Shown: positions 26,139 to 36,005, counted from the first letter of the stretch. The stretch is 64,000 nt of DNA from Methanogenium marinum (GCF_028912405.1 NZ_JAKELO010000002.1:248001-312000), one strand, 5' to 3'. Numbers and translations are program-made. Notes: a model not told the origin generated them from the sequence alone.

Positions 26139-26481
26139 CCCCTAAAACAATAATCCACCAAAATATCTATGGCTCTTCTCTTCGTTTTTTGTCATACTAT
26201 GTCTCAGAAATTAAAGCAGAACCGAATTTACCTTTTGGCTTCTGTGAAATGTTCCGGTAACAGAGGAATTGTATCTCCCTCCTATACTCAGCAGTATGAT
26301 TTTCACAGAGCCAAACTATAAATACAACCTCGTTGAATTTAAGCTCATCAATTTCGCATGCACTTCAAACGTGGCATAAAGAATGATATATATGTGCACA
26401 TCAATAAACCAACAATTTAATTATTTTACCTAAAATGATTGAACCGTAAATATATGCAATTTCAGCCAGTCCGGACCTATT
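26139..26481 (+). promoter_or_regulatory. divergent intergenic region with TATA box for flippase gene
   Basis: No gene. CCGTAAATATATG (26444..26456) has the BRE-TATA look of archaeal promoters and lies about 28 nt before the ATG at 26482, which has no Shine-Dalgarno, so a leaderless transcript is likely. A second ACTATAAATAC at 26314 is a weaker candidate. Confidence 0.45.
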
Positions 26482-27969
26482 ATGATTATTGATGATTTAA
26501 AGCGTCTTGCTAAAAATTCTCTCGGGTTTTCCATAGGAACATTGCTATCCCAGGCAATTGGATTTTTCCTTCTTCCGATATACACACGATATCTTACTCC
26601 GGCAGATTATGGAATTCTTTCAATGGCCGGGGTTGTTACCAGCATTTTGATGATATTTTTACTATTTGGACAAAGAGGTGCAATTGGTCGTTTTTATTAT
26701 GATTATCACCATGATCCTGACCAGTTAAAGGATTATCTCAGCACAATTTGTCTGGCAGTGGGTTTGATATCATTAACAGCATGCATTATTATCAGTTTAC
26801 TTGGAGAATCTATTTTTTCAACAATAATCCCTGATGTCCCATTTAATCCATACCTTATTTTGGCTATATGGACTGCATTACTTGGCATACCCCTTAATTT
26901 TGCATTTATTCTTCTCCAGGTGAGAGAGCGGTCCTTTACATACAGTGCAATAAATGTGGCTCAGGTCCTGGTTGTAACAGTCCTGATAATATTTTTTGTT
27001 GTTGTATTGGAAGAAGGGGCACTGGGGAGCCTAAAGGGTCAGTTCTTTTGCAGCATAATCTTCTTATTCGTAGCACTTTTCTACCTGAAAAAGGATATTG
27101 CAATAACATTTGATCTCAATAAATTCAAAGAATCGTTTCGATTTGGTATTCCACTGATTCCCCATATGCTTGCTGGTTGGATCACCACTCTTACAGACAG
27201 GTTATTTTTAAACCTTTACTGTGATCTCTCAATAGTTGGCCTCTATTCCCTTGGGTATAAGTTTGGATCGATAATGAACATTATTACAACTTCTATCAAC
27301 TTTGCCTGGGCTCCGTTTTTTATGTCAAAAGCAACCACTGAGGGGGAAAAGGCAAAACCTTCCTTTTCGAAAATAACAACATATTATATGGCACTAATTA
27401 TATTTGTTGGACTGGGAATGGTATTTTTTTCAAAAGATGTGATCCATATCATGACCGTTCCTGCTTATTATGACTCATATCAGGTAGTTCCGTTCATTGT
27501 TCTTGCATTTATTCTGAATGGCATGTATTACATGGTCGTAAACCAGATATTTCTTTTAAAGAAAACAAAATTATTAGCCACCATTACCTTCTCAGGAGCT
27601 ATTTTTAATGTCATATTGAATATCCTTCTGATTCCCCGATATGGGATGATTGGAGCCGCTGTTGCAACAGCAATCACGTTCCTTTTCACATTTATCGGAG
27701 TATTTATCGCTTCAAACAGATTGTTCCCCATAAAATATGAATACGCAAGGATTGGTAAAATAATCGTTATTGGAATTGTGGTGTATGGTATTTCACTCGT
27801 TCTTCCGGAATATGATATTCCGGGCGATATCATACTAAAATCTCTGCTTATACTTCTGTATCCTGTGGGACTGTTTATTATTCGTGTCTTTACGGATGAA
27901 GAAATTAAACAGGGAAAAGAGTACGCGACAAAAACATTGAATCGGATCATCAAAAAAACAGATTCCTGA
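26482..27969 (+). CDS. Wzx-type polysaccharide flippase
   Basis: 495 residues, about 12-14 membrane helices, MOP superfamily. N-terminus SLGFSIGTLLSQAIGFFLLPIYTRYLTPADYGILSMAG is typical of Wzx/RfbX proteins. Internal SFRFGIPLIPHMLAGWITTLTDRLFLNLY marks the second half. It should flip lipid-linked glycan repeat units across the cell membrane. It is transcribed opposite to its neighbours, with its own promoter. Two other flippase genes exist in the window (a fragment at 792 and an intact one at 60099), pointing to several glycan units or cluster fusion. Confidence 0.9.
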   Translation: MIIDDLKRLAKNSLGFSIGTLLSQAIGFFLLPIYTRYLTPADYGILSMAGVVTSILMIFLLFGQRGAIGRFYYDYHHDPDQLKDYLSTICLAVGLISLTACIIISLLGESIFSTIIPDVPFNPYLILAIWTALLGIPLNFAFILLQVRERSFTYSAINVAQVLVVTVLIIFFVVVLEEGALGSLKGQFFCSIIFLFVALFYLKKDIAITFDLNKFKESFRFGIPLIPHMLAGWITTLTDRLFLNLYCDLSIVGLYSLGYKFGSIMNIITTSINFAWAPFFMSKATTEGEKAKPSFSKITTYYMALIIFVGLGMVFFSKDVIHIMTVPAYYDSYQVVPFIVLAFILNGMYYMVVNQIFLLKKTKLLATITFSGAIFNVILNILLIPRYGMIGAAVATAITFLFTFIGVFIASNRLFPIKYEYARIGKIIVIGIVVYGISLVLPEYDIPGDIILKSLLILLYPVGLFIIRVFTDEEIKQGKEYATKTLNRIIKKTDS

Positions 27970-27989
27970 AAGGTGAATGGTGTTCTGAT

Positions 27990-29719
27990 TTAGGTATTAT
28001 TTCGGTCTTTTTTCCCATCCACCATCTTTTTAATGAGCTGTACCACCCGTTCCGTTGATTTGCCATCAATTTTATACAGATATTTCCCAACGTAAGATTC
28101 TCTGTTATCAGCAAGTTCAGAGTCATCTTTCAGTAATTTTTCAATTGCAATAGAAAGATCATTTTCCTTGTAGACTCCCAGAGCCACACCTTCTTCCACA
28201 TAATCTATCACATCCGGCTTTCCGCTGAGATTGAGAACAATGACGGGTTTATTCAGGGCTACTGCTTCCATCGCAGTTGTTGATTTTTTCACTATCAGAA
28301 GATCACAGACAGTGAGTTGTTCATATGTATCTGAATCCCTGGGAAGGATGATTACATTTATATGATAATCCTTCAGGGCATCCATAATCATATCTGTATA
28401 TTTTTCACCCTCTCCGGGGTGCTGTTTCAGAATTAGTGTTACATCCGCCAGATTTTCCAATGCTCCAAAAATGGCTCTGGAATTTGCATTATTTTCCTCA
28501 TCAGAGAATGCGTGGCACTGCGTTGTCCATAAGACTATCTTGTGATTTTTGGGTATATTGTATCTTTCGAGAAATTGCTCTTTGTTGTACATTTCATGTG
28601 CATGATATAGTATATCATATCGGGGCTGGCCGGTGACAACGACACTATTTTCAGGATACGTGCTTAGATTTGTTAAAATATCATTATAATATGGGCCAAA
28701 TACTGCAGTTATATCTGGTATTGGATAATATGGGGATTTAATAGATCCATTTGTAGACAGTTCATCTTTAGAATGCATGTATCCGTCATGTGAAGGAGTG
28801 ATAATTCCATGCTGTACTGCTAAAACAGGAATATTTTGTTTTTTTCCTGCTACAATAAGTGATAATTCGAATATTCCATATTCGTATTGCATTAAAATTA
28901 AATCAGGATTTTCGGATTCTGTCAATTTTTTTGCCATTTCTATCTGTTGGACTATTGGACCAAAAATCCCAAGAAAATAGTCTGATAATTTTTCTCTTAA
29001 GGGGGAATAATTAATTCCGGTGTTTTCTATCAAAGCATTAAAAGAAGAACTATTATTAATTTTACCCCATAATTCATTAAAATAATTATTTGCTTTTTGA
29101 CTTTTTTTCCATGCATCAAAGGAGAGATAGATTTCAAACGGTTTGTGTATGATATTTTTCTGACTTTTTCTTTTATCGACAATAATTTTTAAACCTGAAA
29201 GAGAATTGTCCACAGGATATGTAGTTACTATTTCGTAATCGGGATCATTTTTTAGCATTGATACTGTTGAATCAAAAAAGGCGTCCGCTTTTTTAAAAGA
29301 TTTATTTGATACATCTGTTATTGTTCTCCATTCAATATTTTGAGCAACAACCAGTATTTTTGTTTTTTTCGAGACGTTGTTGGTATTATATAATCGTACA
29401 TTCATTCTACACAATTCCGTAAAAATGGATTCATATAGATAATAAATAAAACGGTAACAATAATTTCGTTTTAGGATAGCAATATTTCGCCCGATCCACG
29501 TTGCCTGCCGAATGGCATCTGGTCTACAGGAAAAGGTATTGATATAATTTTTAAAATTGAAATTAATAAACCACCAAAGTGCGATATCATCATATGTTGA
29601 TAATTCAATCAGGGATTTCCCCCAATTATCTTCGATTTTGGAATAGTGCTCAGATAATTTTTTAACTCATCTTCATTTGCTATTTTTTTTACACTACCAT
29701 CATCTCTATTCACATTCAT
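27990..29719 (-). pseudogene. GT-B-type surface carbohydrate protein, frameshift near N-terminus
   Basis: The ORF track gives 27990..29414, but coding signal continues upstream: SKIEDNWGKSLIELSTYDDI and RPDAIRQATWIGRNIAIL read straight into its first methionine. The true start is ATG 29719 (MNVNRDDGSVKKIANEDELK) preceded by AGGGAG. The two frames meet at a T6 run (about 29656-29661) where one more base restores ELKKLSEHYSKIEDN. The body has LAVQHGIITP, GQPRYDILY, WTTQCHAF, LILKQHPGE and VKKSTTAMEAVALNKPVIVLN, a GT-B-fold pattern seen in CDP-glycerol- and sialyltransferase-like capsule proteins. It might transfer the CMP-nonulosonate; not provable here. Confidence 0.75.
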
Positions 29720-30233
29720 CACACTCCCTATGTAAATGCAAACTGTTTCTGCACATAGAGATTTGCTGGATTATTGGCTGAATCCCCGGAAAAATTTTCA
29801 GTATTCTCATTTTAATCACCCCGCAATCCACTCATCAGATTCCACGGAATTCTTTCCGGGAACAGCCATTTCTCAAGGCATAATGATGAGTAATACATAA
29901 CAGCCATTTTTATTATATTTAAATGTTTGCCATTAAAGACCATGTAAGAAGAGCTATTATACATAATTTTTTGAAATGAGAATGTTTAATATTCACTACA
30001 AAAATCTGAAAACGATAACGAAAAGTAAAACGGACTCAAAACCCAATCGCCATACAAGAACAGGCTTCATACCACCAATGAGAAACGATCAAAAGACCAT
30101 TTTATGAGGACACGTGGTCCTGGGTAAGCATATCCCACACCTCCCGGAAGATACAGCAAATCCCCTGCATTGAATCTTTGAAAGAGAGCAGGAACACAGC
30201 TATTATACCAATTCCAGAGAAACGTATTAAGGA
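29720..30233. other. intergenic, nothing recognised
   Basis: About 510 bp. AT-rich (several TTTTTATTATATTT tracts near 29910) then more balanced toward the pRiA4b-like gene. It likely contains promoters for both divergent genes. The minus-strand ORF at 30067 is not convincing. Confidence 0.35.
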
Positions 30234-31904
30234 ATGACACCACGAAACAGACCCGGAACCTGCCTGATATGCAGGGCAGTGATAAGTAAAAAATTGGGCC
30301 TGCAACACGGTGAAAAATGTATTCAGTCATCTGGATGGCCAATAGGATCATCCCCGTCATTTATCATCAAAATCGAGGACCGGCATGACCCTACTTACTG
30401 GCTGATGATTCTCGCGCAGCATGACGCACGACTCAACGATATTGACTCCCTGATACGGGATGTCTGGGTAGAATGCTGCAACCATCTCAGCGCCTTTACC
30501 ATCGGGAAAGAGACCTACATGCACACCGATGAAGAGATGAACATACCGCTTGCCGACCTCATTAAGAAGGGTAGTCTGTTCTACTACGAATACGATTTTG
30601 AATCCACAACAGAACTCAGACTCAAGGTGGTGGGCGTAACACCGGTGATGCCACCAGAGGGGAGAATCTGCCTGACTGCAAGAAATAATCACCCGTCGTA
30701 TCCATGCAGTATCTGTGGGAAGAAAGCGGATTTCTATGTGAGCAATTCTGAAGAGGAGGAGGCAGGGCAATACTGCTGCCTGGATTGTACCCTCCATCTT
30801 GATGGTGTGTATGTACAACTCATCGAGAACTCCCCCAGAACCGGTATATGTTGCTACAGTGAGAATCCGGATGTTGCAATCAACTGGTATCCCCCAGGAT
30901 GGACCGTAGATGACTTCCAGTCCAAAGAGATTCAGAAGTTTATGGAATATCTCCGGAAAAACCAGGAGACAGATGGCACAACCCCGGACAATTGCCAATG
31001 TGATGATGAAATGGTGGACGACATGGTATCCGCGGTATCTGCAGATATCGGGGACGAAATAACAGCGTTCATCAAAGAAGAACAGGCATCACACGACGGT
31101 GAAGCGATTGCTCTTGCAGAAGAGATTGTTACAACATTTTCCACCATGCTGTATGGCTATCACAAAAAGAAGATCGGGGAGTGGGATGCACCACTCATAC
31201 ACACCACTCTCCTAAATGATGTGGCACAAAACCCGAGTCTTCCGGATGACTGGCTGGATAATACTGTTCCCATTCTCTGTCGGTTCCTCGCGTACATGGA
31301 GAAATACGGCAGACTGCAGAATGCTGCAGCACTGATCACCGAATTACAGGAGACAGAGCCCCTCTTCCGGGAAACCGTAATAGGTTACAGGGGTGCCGGG
31401 AACCAGTCCGGCTCCATTATGGAGCAGGAGAGGACAAACGAGACAGAAGGTGATGAATTTGCTGCAAAGGGCACCCACACCGCACAGGAATCAATCCCGA
31501 TGGCTCAGACAACCCCGGATTCAGAAGAGGAGAATATCATTTCTGAGAGTCTGTCCGGAAACAGCCAGAATGCATCAGGAGAGGAGGCCAGCCGGCACCA
31601 GATGATTTTCGACCAATGTGTGGATTTCTGCAACCGCCTTGAAAATGAGGGTATAACAAAACGCTGCAGGGAAATTGTCACCAACATGACCACTCATCCG
31701 GAAGATCCACTATCACGGGGAGGCAGCACCCTCTGGAGTGCAGCCATTGTCTACATGGTATGTAAGGATGAAGGCCTTATCGGGCGGGCAACGGGAGGGT
31801 GTCCTCTTGCACAGGATATCTGTGAATATTATGATCTCAAACTCACGTCCGTCCGGTCAAAGGTAAGCGTGCTGAATAAACGTCTCGCAGAATGCACGGA
31901 ATAA
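30234..31904 (+). CDS. pRiA4b ORF-3-like protein with zinc knuckles and DUF6398-like tail
   Basis: 556 residues. N-terminal CLICRAVISKKLGLQHGEKC is a short cysteine/histidine knuckle. It is followed by a pRiA4b ORF-3 (IS1096 passenger TnpR-like) domain: FIIKIEDRHDPTYWLMIL, LNDIDSLIRDVWVECCNHLSAF, GSLFYYEYDFESTTELRLKVVG. A second knuckle YPCSICGKKADF...CCLDC sits near residue 160. The last 95 residues (MIFDQCVDFCNRLENEGITKR to the end) look like DUF6398, including the SRGGSTLWSAAIVYMVC segment. Linker 385-460 is polar and probably disordered. The role of pRiA4b domains is unknown; links to mobile elements are common. The gene has GC-richer codon use than the glycan genes. Confidence 0.75.
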   Translation: MTPRNRPGTCLICRAVISKKLGLQHGEKCIQSSGWPIGSSPSFIIKIEDRHDPTYWLMILAQHDARLNDIDSLIRDVWVECCNHLSAFTIGKETYMHTDEEMNIPLADLIKKGSLFYYEYDFESTTELRLKVVGVTPVMPPEGRICLTARNNHPSYPCSICGKKADFYVSNSEEEEAGQYCCLDCTLHLDGVYVQLIENSPRTGICCYSENPDVAINWYPPGWTVDDFQSKEIQKFMEYLRKNQETDGTTPDNCQCDDEMVDDMVSAVSADIGDEITAFIKEEQASHDGEAIALAEEIVTTFSTMLYGYHKKKIGEWDAPLIHTTLLNDVAQNPSLPDDWLDNTVPILCRFLAYMEKYGRLQNAAALITELQETEPLFRETVIGYRGAGNQSGSIMEQERTNETEGDEFAAKGTHTAQESIPMAQTTPDSEEENIISESLSGNSQNASGEEASRHQMIFDQCVDFCNRLENEGITKRCREIVTNMTTHPEDPLSRGGSTLWSAAIVYMVCKDEGLIGRATGGCPLAQDICEYYDLKLTSVRSKVSVLNKRLAECTE

Positions 31905-32345
31905 GAATAAGAATAAGATCGGATATCATCCACCAGGGAACAGGCAGGGAGACAGGGTCTTCTTTTACCTACTTTTTTCGGCCGGATACCCCTTTTTTTG
32001 CATATGCAGATAATTACCGAACAGCTAACAGCGAAATAAATTGAGGGAAAAATAGATGTGCCCTCCTGTTTTTGAGGGGGCTGACGGGTTGTCAATTCGT
32101 TCTGCAACCATTTTTCTTCCAGCATTTTGGACTATTAAATACATTCCCTTCCTTTTACGGACTTTAATGTGAACACCAGAATGCGGCCTAACTCATTTGT
32201 TAGTGACCCATTTGTTAGTAACTCACTTATTATGGTGGTGCCTGTCTTCATGCAAAAAGTGTTCTTCACCAGAAGGGAACCGCCTTCTTTGGTAATAACA
32301 GCAACTTCAGAAATATATATATTGCCCTGAACATGATACTGATTC
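31905..32345. other. intergenic, short GAATAA tandem repeat
   Basis: Three GAATAA units directly follow the stop of the pRiA4b-like gene (around 31898-31918). The minus-strand ORFs here (31829..32125, 32135..32392) have no family features. Nothing else recognised. Confidence 0.35.
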
Positions 32346-32531
32346 ATGCAGTCTTCACCACAGCAGTATATCGTCGATGAAAAAGGAAACAAAATATCCG
32401 TGATTCTGCCATTTTCAGAATATCAGCAAATGCAGAAAGATTTACATGACCTTGCTGTTATTGCAGAGAGAAATAATGAAAATACCCATACCTTAGTTGA
32501 GATGAAAAAACGGCTCGGAAATAGTTTATGA
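32346..32531 (+). CDS. RelB/Phd-like antitoxin
   Basis: 61 residues: QYIVDEKGNKISVILPFSEYQQMQKDLHDL is the N-terminal strand-helix pattern of RelB/Phd-type antitoxins, which bind DNA and cap a RelE toxin. Its TGA overlaps the ATG of the toxin gene by 4 nt. The toxin has a premature TAA, so the antitoxin survives alone, as at 6396..6581. Confidence 0.78.
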   Translation: MQSSPQQYIVDEKGNKISVILPFSEYQQMQKDLHDLAVIAERNNENTHTLVEMKKRLGNSL

Positions 32532-32794
32532 CAGTATATTCTGTTGAATTCAAATCCGATGTTGAAAAGGATTTGAGGAAGATTGATACAATACATATCG
32601 AATCAATTTTTACCAGAATTGAACAATTATCTTCTGAACCTATTCCTCACGAATCTTAAAGGATATCCGGTTCTGATAATTTTTACAGAATTCGTTCCGG
32701 CAATTATCGAATTATTTATCTGGTCAGTAATGATGATGCCATGGTCACCATATATTATATACGTCACAGGAAAGTTGCATACAGACATTTTTAA
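32528..32794 (+). pseudogene. RelE-type toxin interrupted by in-frame TAA
   Basis: Not in the ORF track. One frame reads MTVYSVEFKSDVEKDLRKID and continues to PIPHES, then TAA at codon 44, then RISGSDNFYRIRSGNYRIIY and MVTIYYIRHRKVAYRHF-stop, 88 codons in all. SGSDNFYRIRSGNYRIIY and YYIRHRKVAYR are the core and the C-terminal active-site strand of RelE toxins. The stop replaces the residue just before R-I-SGS, where family members often have lysine (AAA), one base from TAA. Everything else is intact. Confidence 0.82.
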
Positions 32795-32978
32795 GATGAT
32801 ATTTGTTATACCCATTACAGCAACACAATAGTACGAAAAAACAGGCAAGAAGCCCATTGACTATGTGTGAAGGCGCAAGTAGTTGACAATAGGTATCTAC
32901 CATAAGAACGGAATACTCATTCAGAAAGGCAGGGGCGAAGGAGAGAGCCCTTTCCAATAGGGAGAGATAAATAATTTC

Positions 32979-33449
32979 ATGATTGTTGTTGGGATTGATC
33001 CGGGGATAGCACGGGTCGGGTATGGCGTTCTTGACAAAACCGGCCGGTATCCGACTCCACTCACCTATGGCTGCATTGAGACGAAAAGCAGCCTCGCACA
33101 GTCAAAACGCCTGCGGGAGGTATACGAGAGAATCTCGCAGGTTCTTGATGAGTACAACCCGGAATGCGTCGCCATTGAACAACTCTTCTTCTCCCGGAAC
33201 ACCACATCTGGCATGCAGGTCAGTGAGGCACGGGGCGTCCTCCTTCTCGCCGTCGAGCAGCGGGATATTCCGATTGCAGAGTACACGCCCAACCAGATCA
33301 AGCAGGCGGTCACCGGATCAGGACGTGCCGACAAACACCAGGTGCAGGAGATGATGCGCCGGCTCCTCCGGCTACAGGAGATTCCCCGCCCGGACGATGC
33401 TGCAGACGGCCTTGCGGTCGCTCTCTGCCACATAAATATGATGCGATAA
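32979..33449 (+). CDS. ruvC: Holliday junction resolvase RuvC
   Basis: 156 residues with the RNase H-like core MIVVGIDPGIARVGYGVL (catalytic Asp7), VAIEQLFFSRN (Glu near 68), ARGVLLLAVEQRDIPIAEYTPNQIKQAVTGSGRADKHQV and the final DDAADGLAVALCH acidic pair. It cuts four-way junctions symmetrically. RuvC is bacterial; archaea normally use Hjc. Sequence here is GC-richer than the glycan island. It opens a compact operon with ruvA starting 1 bp after its stop. Confidence 0.95.
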   Translation: MIVVGIDPGIARVGYGVLDKTGRYPTPLTYGCIETKSSLAQSKRLREVYERISQVLDEYNPECVAIEQLFFSRNTTSGMQVSEARGVLLLAVEQRDIPIAEYTPNQIKQAVTGSGRADKHQVQEMMRRLLRLQEIPRPDDAADGLAVALCHINMMR

Positions 33450-33450
33450 T

Positions 33451-34035
33451 ATGATAGCACACCTCTCAGGAATTCTGGCATCCACCGGAGACCGGTGGGT
33501 GGTGATTGACGTTGGCGGAATCGGCTACCGGGTGCAGGTCACTCAGCCCGCACTGCAGAGTCTCCAACAAACGGAAGGTCTTGTCCGGGTGCACACCCAT
33601 ATGGCTGTTCGTGACGATGACATTCAGCTCTATGGATTCCTCCACCCGAGTGAACTGGAACTCTTCCGAATTTTAATTGGGGTCTCCGGAATAGGTCCCC
33701 AGATAGCAATGAACATCCTCTCCCAGATCTCCTTTGCAGATTTTGCCATTGCAATTCTCAGTGACGACGAGAAAGTCCTTACCCGTATACCGGGAATCGG
33801 GCAGAAGAGTGCAAAACGTTTGATTCTGGAACTCAAAGACAAGATGAAGAAACACCCCGGGACTACCACCGGTGGCAAACGAACAGCAGAAGAAGGCGAC
33901 GCGGTGAGCGCCCTCATCTCACTCGGGTTTTCACCACGGGAGGCACAGGAAGCAGTCGACGCTTCCCTGCCTATCCCTGACCCGACCGTGCAGAATATTA
34001 TTCGTGCGGCTCTGGCCCGTCTCCGGGAGCACTGA
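33451..34035 (+). CDS. ruvA: Holliday junction branch migration protein RuvA
   Basis: 194 residues. N-terminal OB-fold [30 protein letters not shown], then [21 protein letters not shown] and [22 protein letters not shown], the paired helix-hairpin-helix motifs that grip the junction. A C-terminal RuvB-binding domain follows ([17 protein letters not shown]). Binds four-way DNA as a tetramer and loads RuvB. Lies between ruvC and ruvB with gaps of 1 and 5 bp. Confidence 0.95.
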   Translation: MIAHLSGILASTGDRWVVIDVGGIGYRVQVTQPALQSLQQTEGLVRVHTHMAVRDDDIQLYGFLHPSELELFRILIGVSGIGPQIAMNILSQISFADFAIAILSDDEKVLTRIPGIGQKSAKRLILELKDKMKKHPGTTTGGKRTAEEGDAVSALISLGFSPREAQEAVDASLPIPDPTVQNIIRAALARLREH

Positions 34036-34040
34036 TACCT

Positions 34041-35057
34041 ATGAAAGACGATTCCATGCAGGAGAGACTCCCTTCCCCCGCACTGTTATCAGAAGAAGCA
34101 GACGATGCCACCATCCGGCCGGCACATTTCGATGAGTTTGTGGGTCAGGCACAAATAAAAGAGACACTTGCGATAGCCATCGCAGCAGCAAAGACACGGG
34201 GCGAGACCATTGACCACATCCTCTTCTCCGGCCCGCCCGGTCTCGGGAAGACAACACTCGCACAGATTGTCGCCCGGGAGATGGGAGTGGCTATCCGGAG
34301 CACCACGGGTCCTGTGCTGGACAAGCCCGGCGATCTTGCCGCCCAGTTAACGGCGCTCTCACACGGTGACGTCCTCTTCATTGATGAAATTCACCGGTTA
34401 AACCCTGTTGTCGAGGAAATTTTGTATCCTGCAATGGAGGACTCCTGTATTGACGTGATGATCGGTGAAGGCCCGGGTGCACGGTCGGTGCAGCTCCCCT
34501 TAGAGGAGTTCACCCTCATTGGTGCGACAACGAAGGTCGGCCTTTTGGGCTCTCCTTTGCGTGACCGGTTCGGATTTATATTCCGCCTCACCCTCTACGA
34601 GGTAGCCGATCTCGTGAAAATTGTGCTCCGCAGCGCTGCAATCATGCAGACACCAATCACCCAGGACGGTGCACGAGAGATTGCACAGCGAAGTAGAGGA
34701 ACACCCCGGATAGCCAACCGTCTCTTACGGCGGGTGCGTGATTTCGCACTGGTCCGGGAGGACGGCACCATTGACACGGAAACAGCAGACCGTGCACTGA
34801 CCATGCTCGGGATTGATTCTCTGGGCCTTGACAATATCGACCGGAAGATTATCTCGGTGATTGCCCATGACTTCGGCGGCAGCCCGGTGGGTGTCAAGAC
34901 GATTGCAATAGCGATTGGAGAGGAGGTACGGACGGTTGAAGAGGTCTATGAGCCATATCTGATTCAGATAGGGTTTATTAAGCGGACGCCGCAGGGGCGG
35001 GATATTACTGAGGCTGCACGCAGACATATTGAGTCGGCATCACCGGCCCCAGGATAA
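34041..35057 (+). CDS. ruvB: Holliday junction helicase RuvB
   Basis: 338-residue AAA+ motor. [11 protein letters not shown], Walker [12 protein letters not shown] (about residues 60-70), Walker [12 protein letters not shown], sensor GATTKVGLL, arginine finger region [13 protein letters not shown], and the C-terminal winged helix [24 protein letters not shown]. It drives branch migration with RuvA. All catalytic motifs are intact, so the whole RuvABC set should work. For an archaeon this complete bacterial resolvasome implies horizontal acquisition; some Methanomicrobiales are believed to carry it. Confidence 0.96.
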   Translation: MKDDSMQERLPSPALLSEEADDATIRPAHFDEFVGQAQIKETLAIAIAAAKTRGETIDHILFSGPPGLGKTTLAQIVAREMGVAIRSTTGPVLDKPGDLAAQLTALSHGDVLFIDEIHRLNPVVEEILYPAMEDSCIDVMIGEGPGARSVQLPLEEFTLIGATTKVGLLGSPLRDRFGFIFRLTLYEVADLVKIVLRSAAIMQTPITQDGAREIAQRSRGTPRIANRLLRRVRDFALVREDGTIDTETADRALTMLGIDSLGLDNIDRKIISVIAHDFGGSPVGVKTIAIAIGEEVRTVEEVYEPYLIQIGFIKRTPQGRDITEAARRHIESASPAPG

Positions 35058-35109
35058 TGGTGTGTGCCTACGTCTGCTTTGAATGTGAACATTCCATTGA
35101 CAACTCTGA

Positions 35110-35316
35110 CTGAACGTTCTGAAAAAGGCATTTGAGGAGCGACTAGTTCCCCGGAATCCTGATGATAAACCGGCATCTGTTCTTCCAGAGAGGATAAGGA
35201 CTGAAAAAGAGCAGCGGGCTATAGAGGAGAAGGCCAGGAAAAAGGAGTTGAAGGGTCGGAATAAACTCAAATACCGCAAAAAAGGCATAGATATTACAAA
35301 AATCCGCCGGGATTAA
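35110..35316 (+). pseudogene. type I restriction specificity subunit (HsdS), C-terminal remnant
   Basis: A 69-codon frame without start codon reads LNVLKKAFEERLVPRNPDDK and PASVLPERIRTEKEQRAIEE before a lysine-rich end. The phrase LKKAF...LVP.(N/D)P.D.PAS.LLERI is the usual C-terminus of methanogen HsdS-like subunits. The DNA-recognition domains are gone, and it directly follows ruvB. It ends in the toxin-antitoxin locus. Likely a scar of a lost restriction-modification cassette. Confidence 0.55.
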
Positions 35317-35585
35317 TATTTCCGGTATATTTTCTTCCGGTGACCTGCCTCAATCACATGAATCACCATCACATTGTCCTCAATATTAAGAATCACGCGG
35401 TACCTTCCCACACGAAGAGAATAAAACGGAGGATTTTTGTTGCCTTTTAATTTTTTGACGTATTTTGTGGGATTATCTTCACGAGAAAGGGATTTTAATT
35501 CCAGATAAATTTCTTTGGCGATATTTTTCGGAAGCTCGCGAAGACTCTTTTTTGCACGCTTTGTCACCAGAACAGAATAACTCAT
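35313..35585 (-). CDS. RelE/ParE-type toxin (intact)
   Basis: From the ATG at 35585: MSYSVLVTKRAKKSLRELPK, PTKYVKKLKGNKNPPFYSLRVGRYRVILNIED, VIHVIEAGHRKKIYRKY, 90 residues. The RVGRYRVIL strand and the GHRKKIY C-terminal segment are typical of RelE/ParE mRNA interferases or gyrase inhibitors. The longer ORF start (35612) would overlap the antitoxin; the ATG lies 1 nt after the antitoxin stop, so it is preferred. This is the only one of three RelE-type toxins in the window that is uninterrupted. Confidence 0.85.
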   Translation of the reverse strand: MSYSVLVTKRAKKSLRELPKNIAKEIYLELKSLSREDNPTKYVKKLKGNKNPPFYSLRVGRYRVILNIEDNVMVIHVIEAGHRKKIYRKY

Positions 35586-35586
35586 A

Positions 35587-35847
35587 TCAATTAAGACCCA
35601 GTTCTTCTGCAACGTCTTCTAAGGAATAAACTCTTCCTGCTTTTATATCGGCCAGTGATTCTTCTATTGCCTGTATCGTTGCATCGCTTAATGGTTCATC
35701 GTCAACGCAATCTTCAACAAGGCGCTTAATTACATCTTCATAAGACTCCTTCGGATGCACCTTTAACTCCGAGAGTTTATCCCTCATGTCCGTGCTTATC
35801 CTGATTGATGTAATGGCAGACATATGCGAATATATGTGCATATACAT
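35587..35847 (-). CDS. RHH-type antitoxin
   Basis: 86 residues: ITSIRISTDMRDKLSELKVHPKESYEDVIKRLVED resembles the DUF7557/CopG class of ribbon-helix-helix antitoxins. The acidic C-terminal half (ATIQAIEESLADIKAGRVYS LEDV) would wrap the toxin. Several upstream methionines are possible starts (MYMHIYSHMSAI). Directly precedes its toxin. Confidence 0.82.
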   Translation of the reverse strand: MYMHIYSHMSAITSIRISTDMRDKLSELKVHPKESYEDVIKRLVEDCVDDEPLSDATIQAIEESLADIKAGRVYSLEDVAEELGLN

Positions 35848-36005
35848 AGATATACCTAATGGACAATCTCATTTTAGAATTTGGGCTCATCTCCAGATTT
35901 CTGAACTCTGAATTGCTAATAAAGTCAAAAATCCACGTTGATTTCTATTTCTGATTTTAATCAACGGTATTCTCAAAAAAAAGGAAAATACAGTAAAACG
36001 ATAAT

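Noticed and set aside
32135-32392. 85-residue minus-strand ORF opposite the antitoxin
   Set aside because: Covers the antitoxin start on the other strand and shows no conserved motif.
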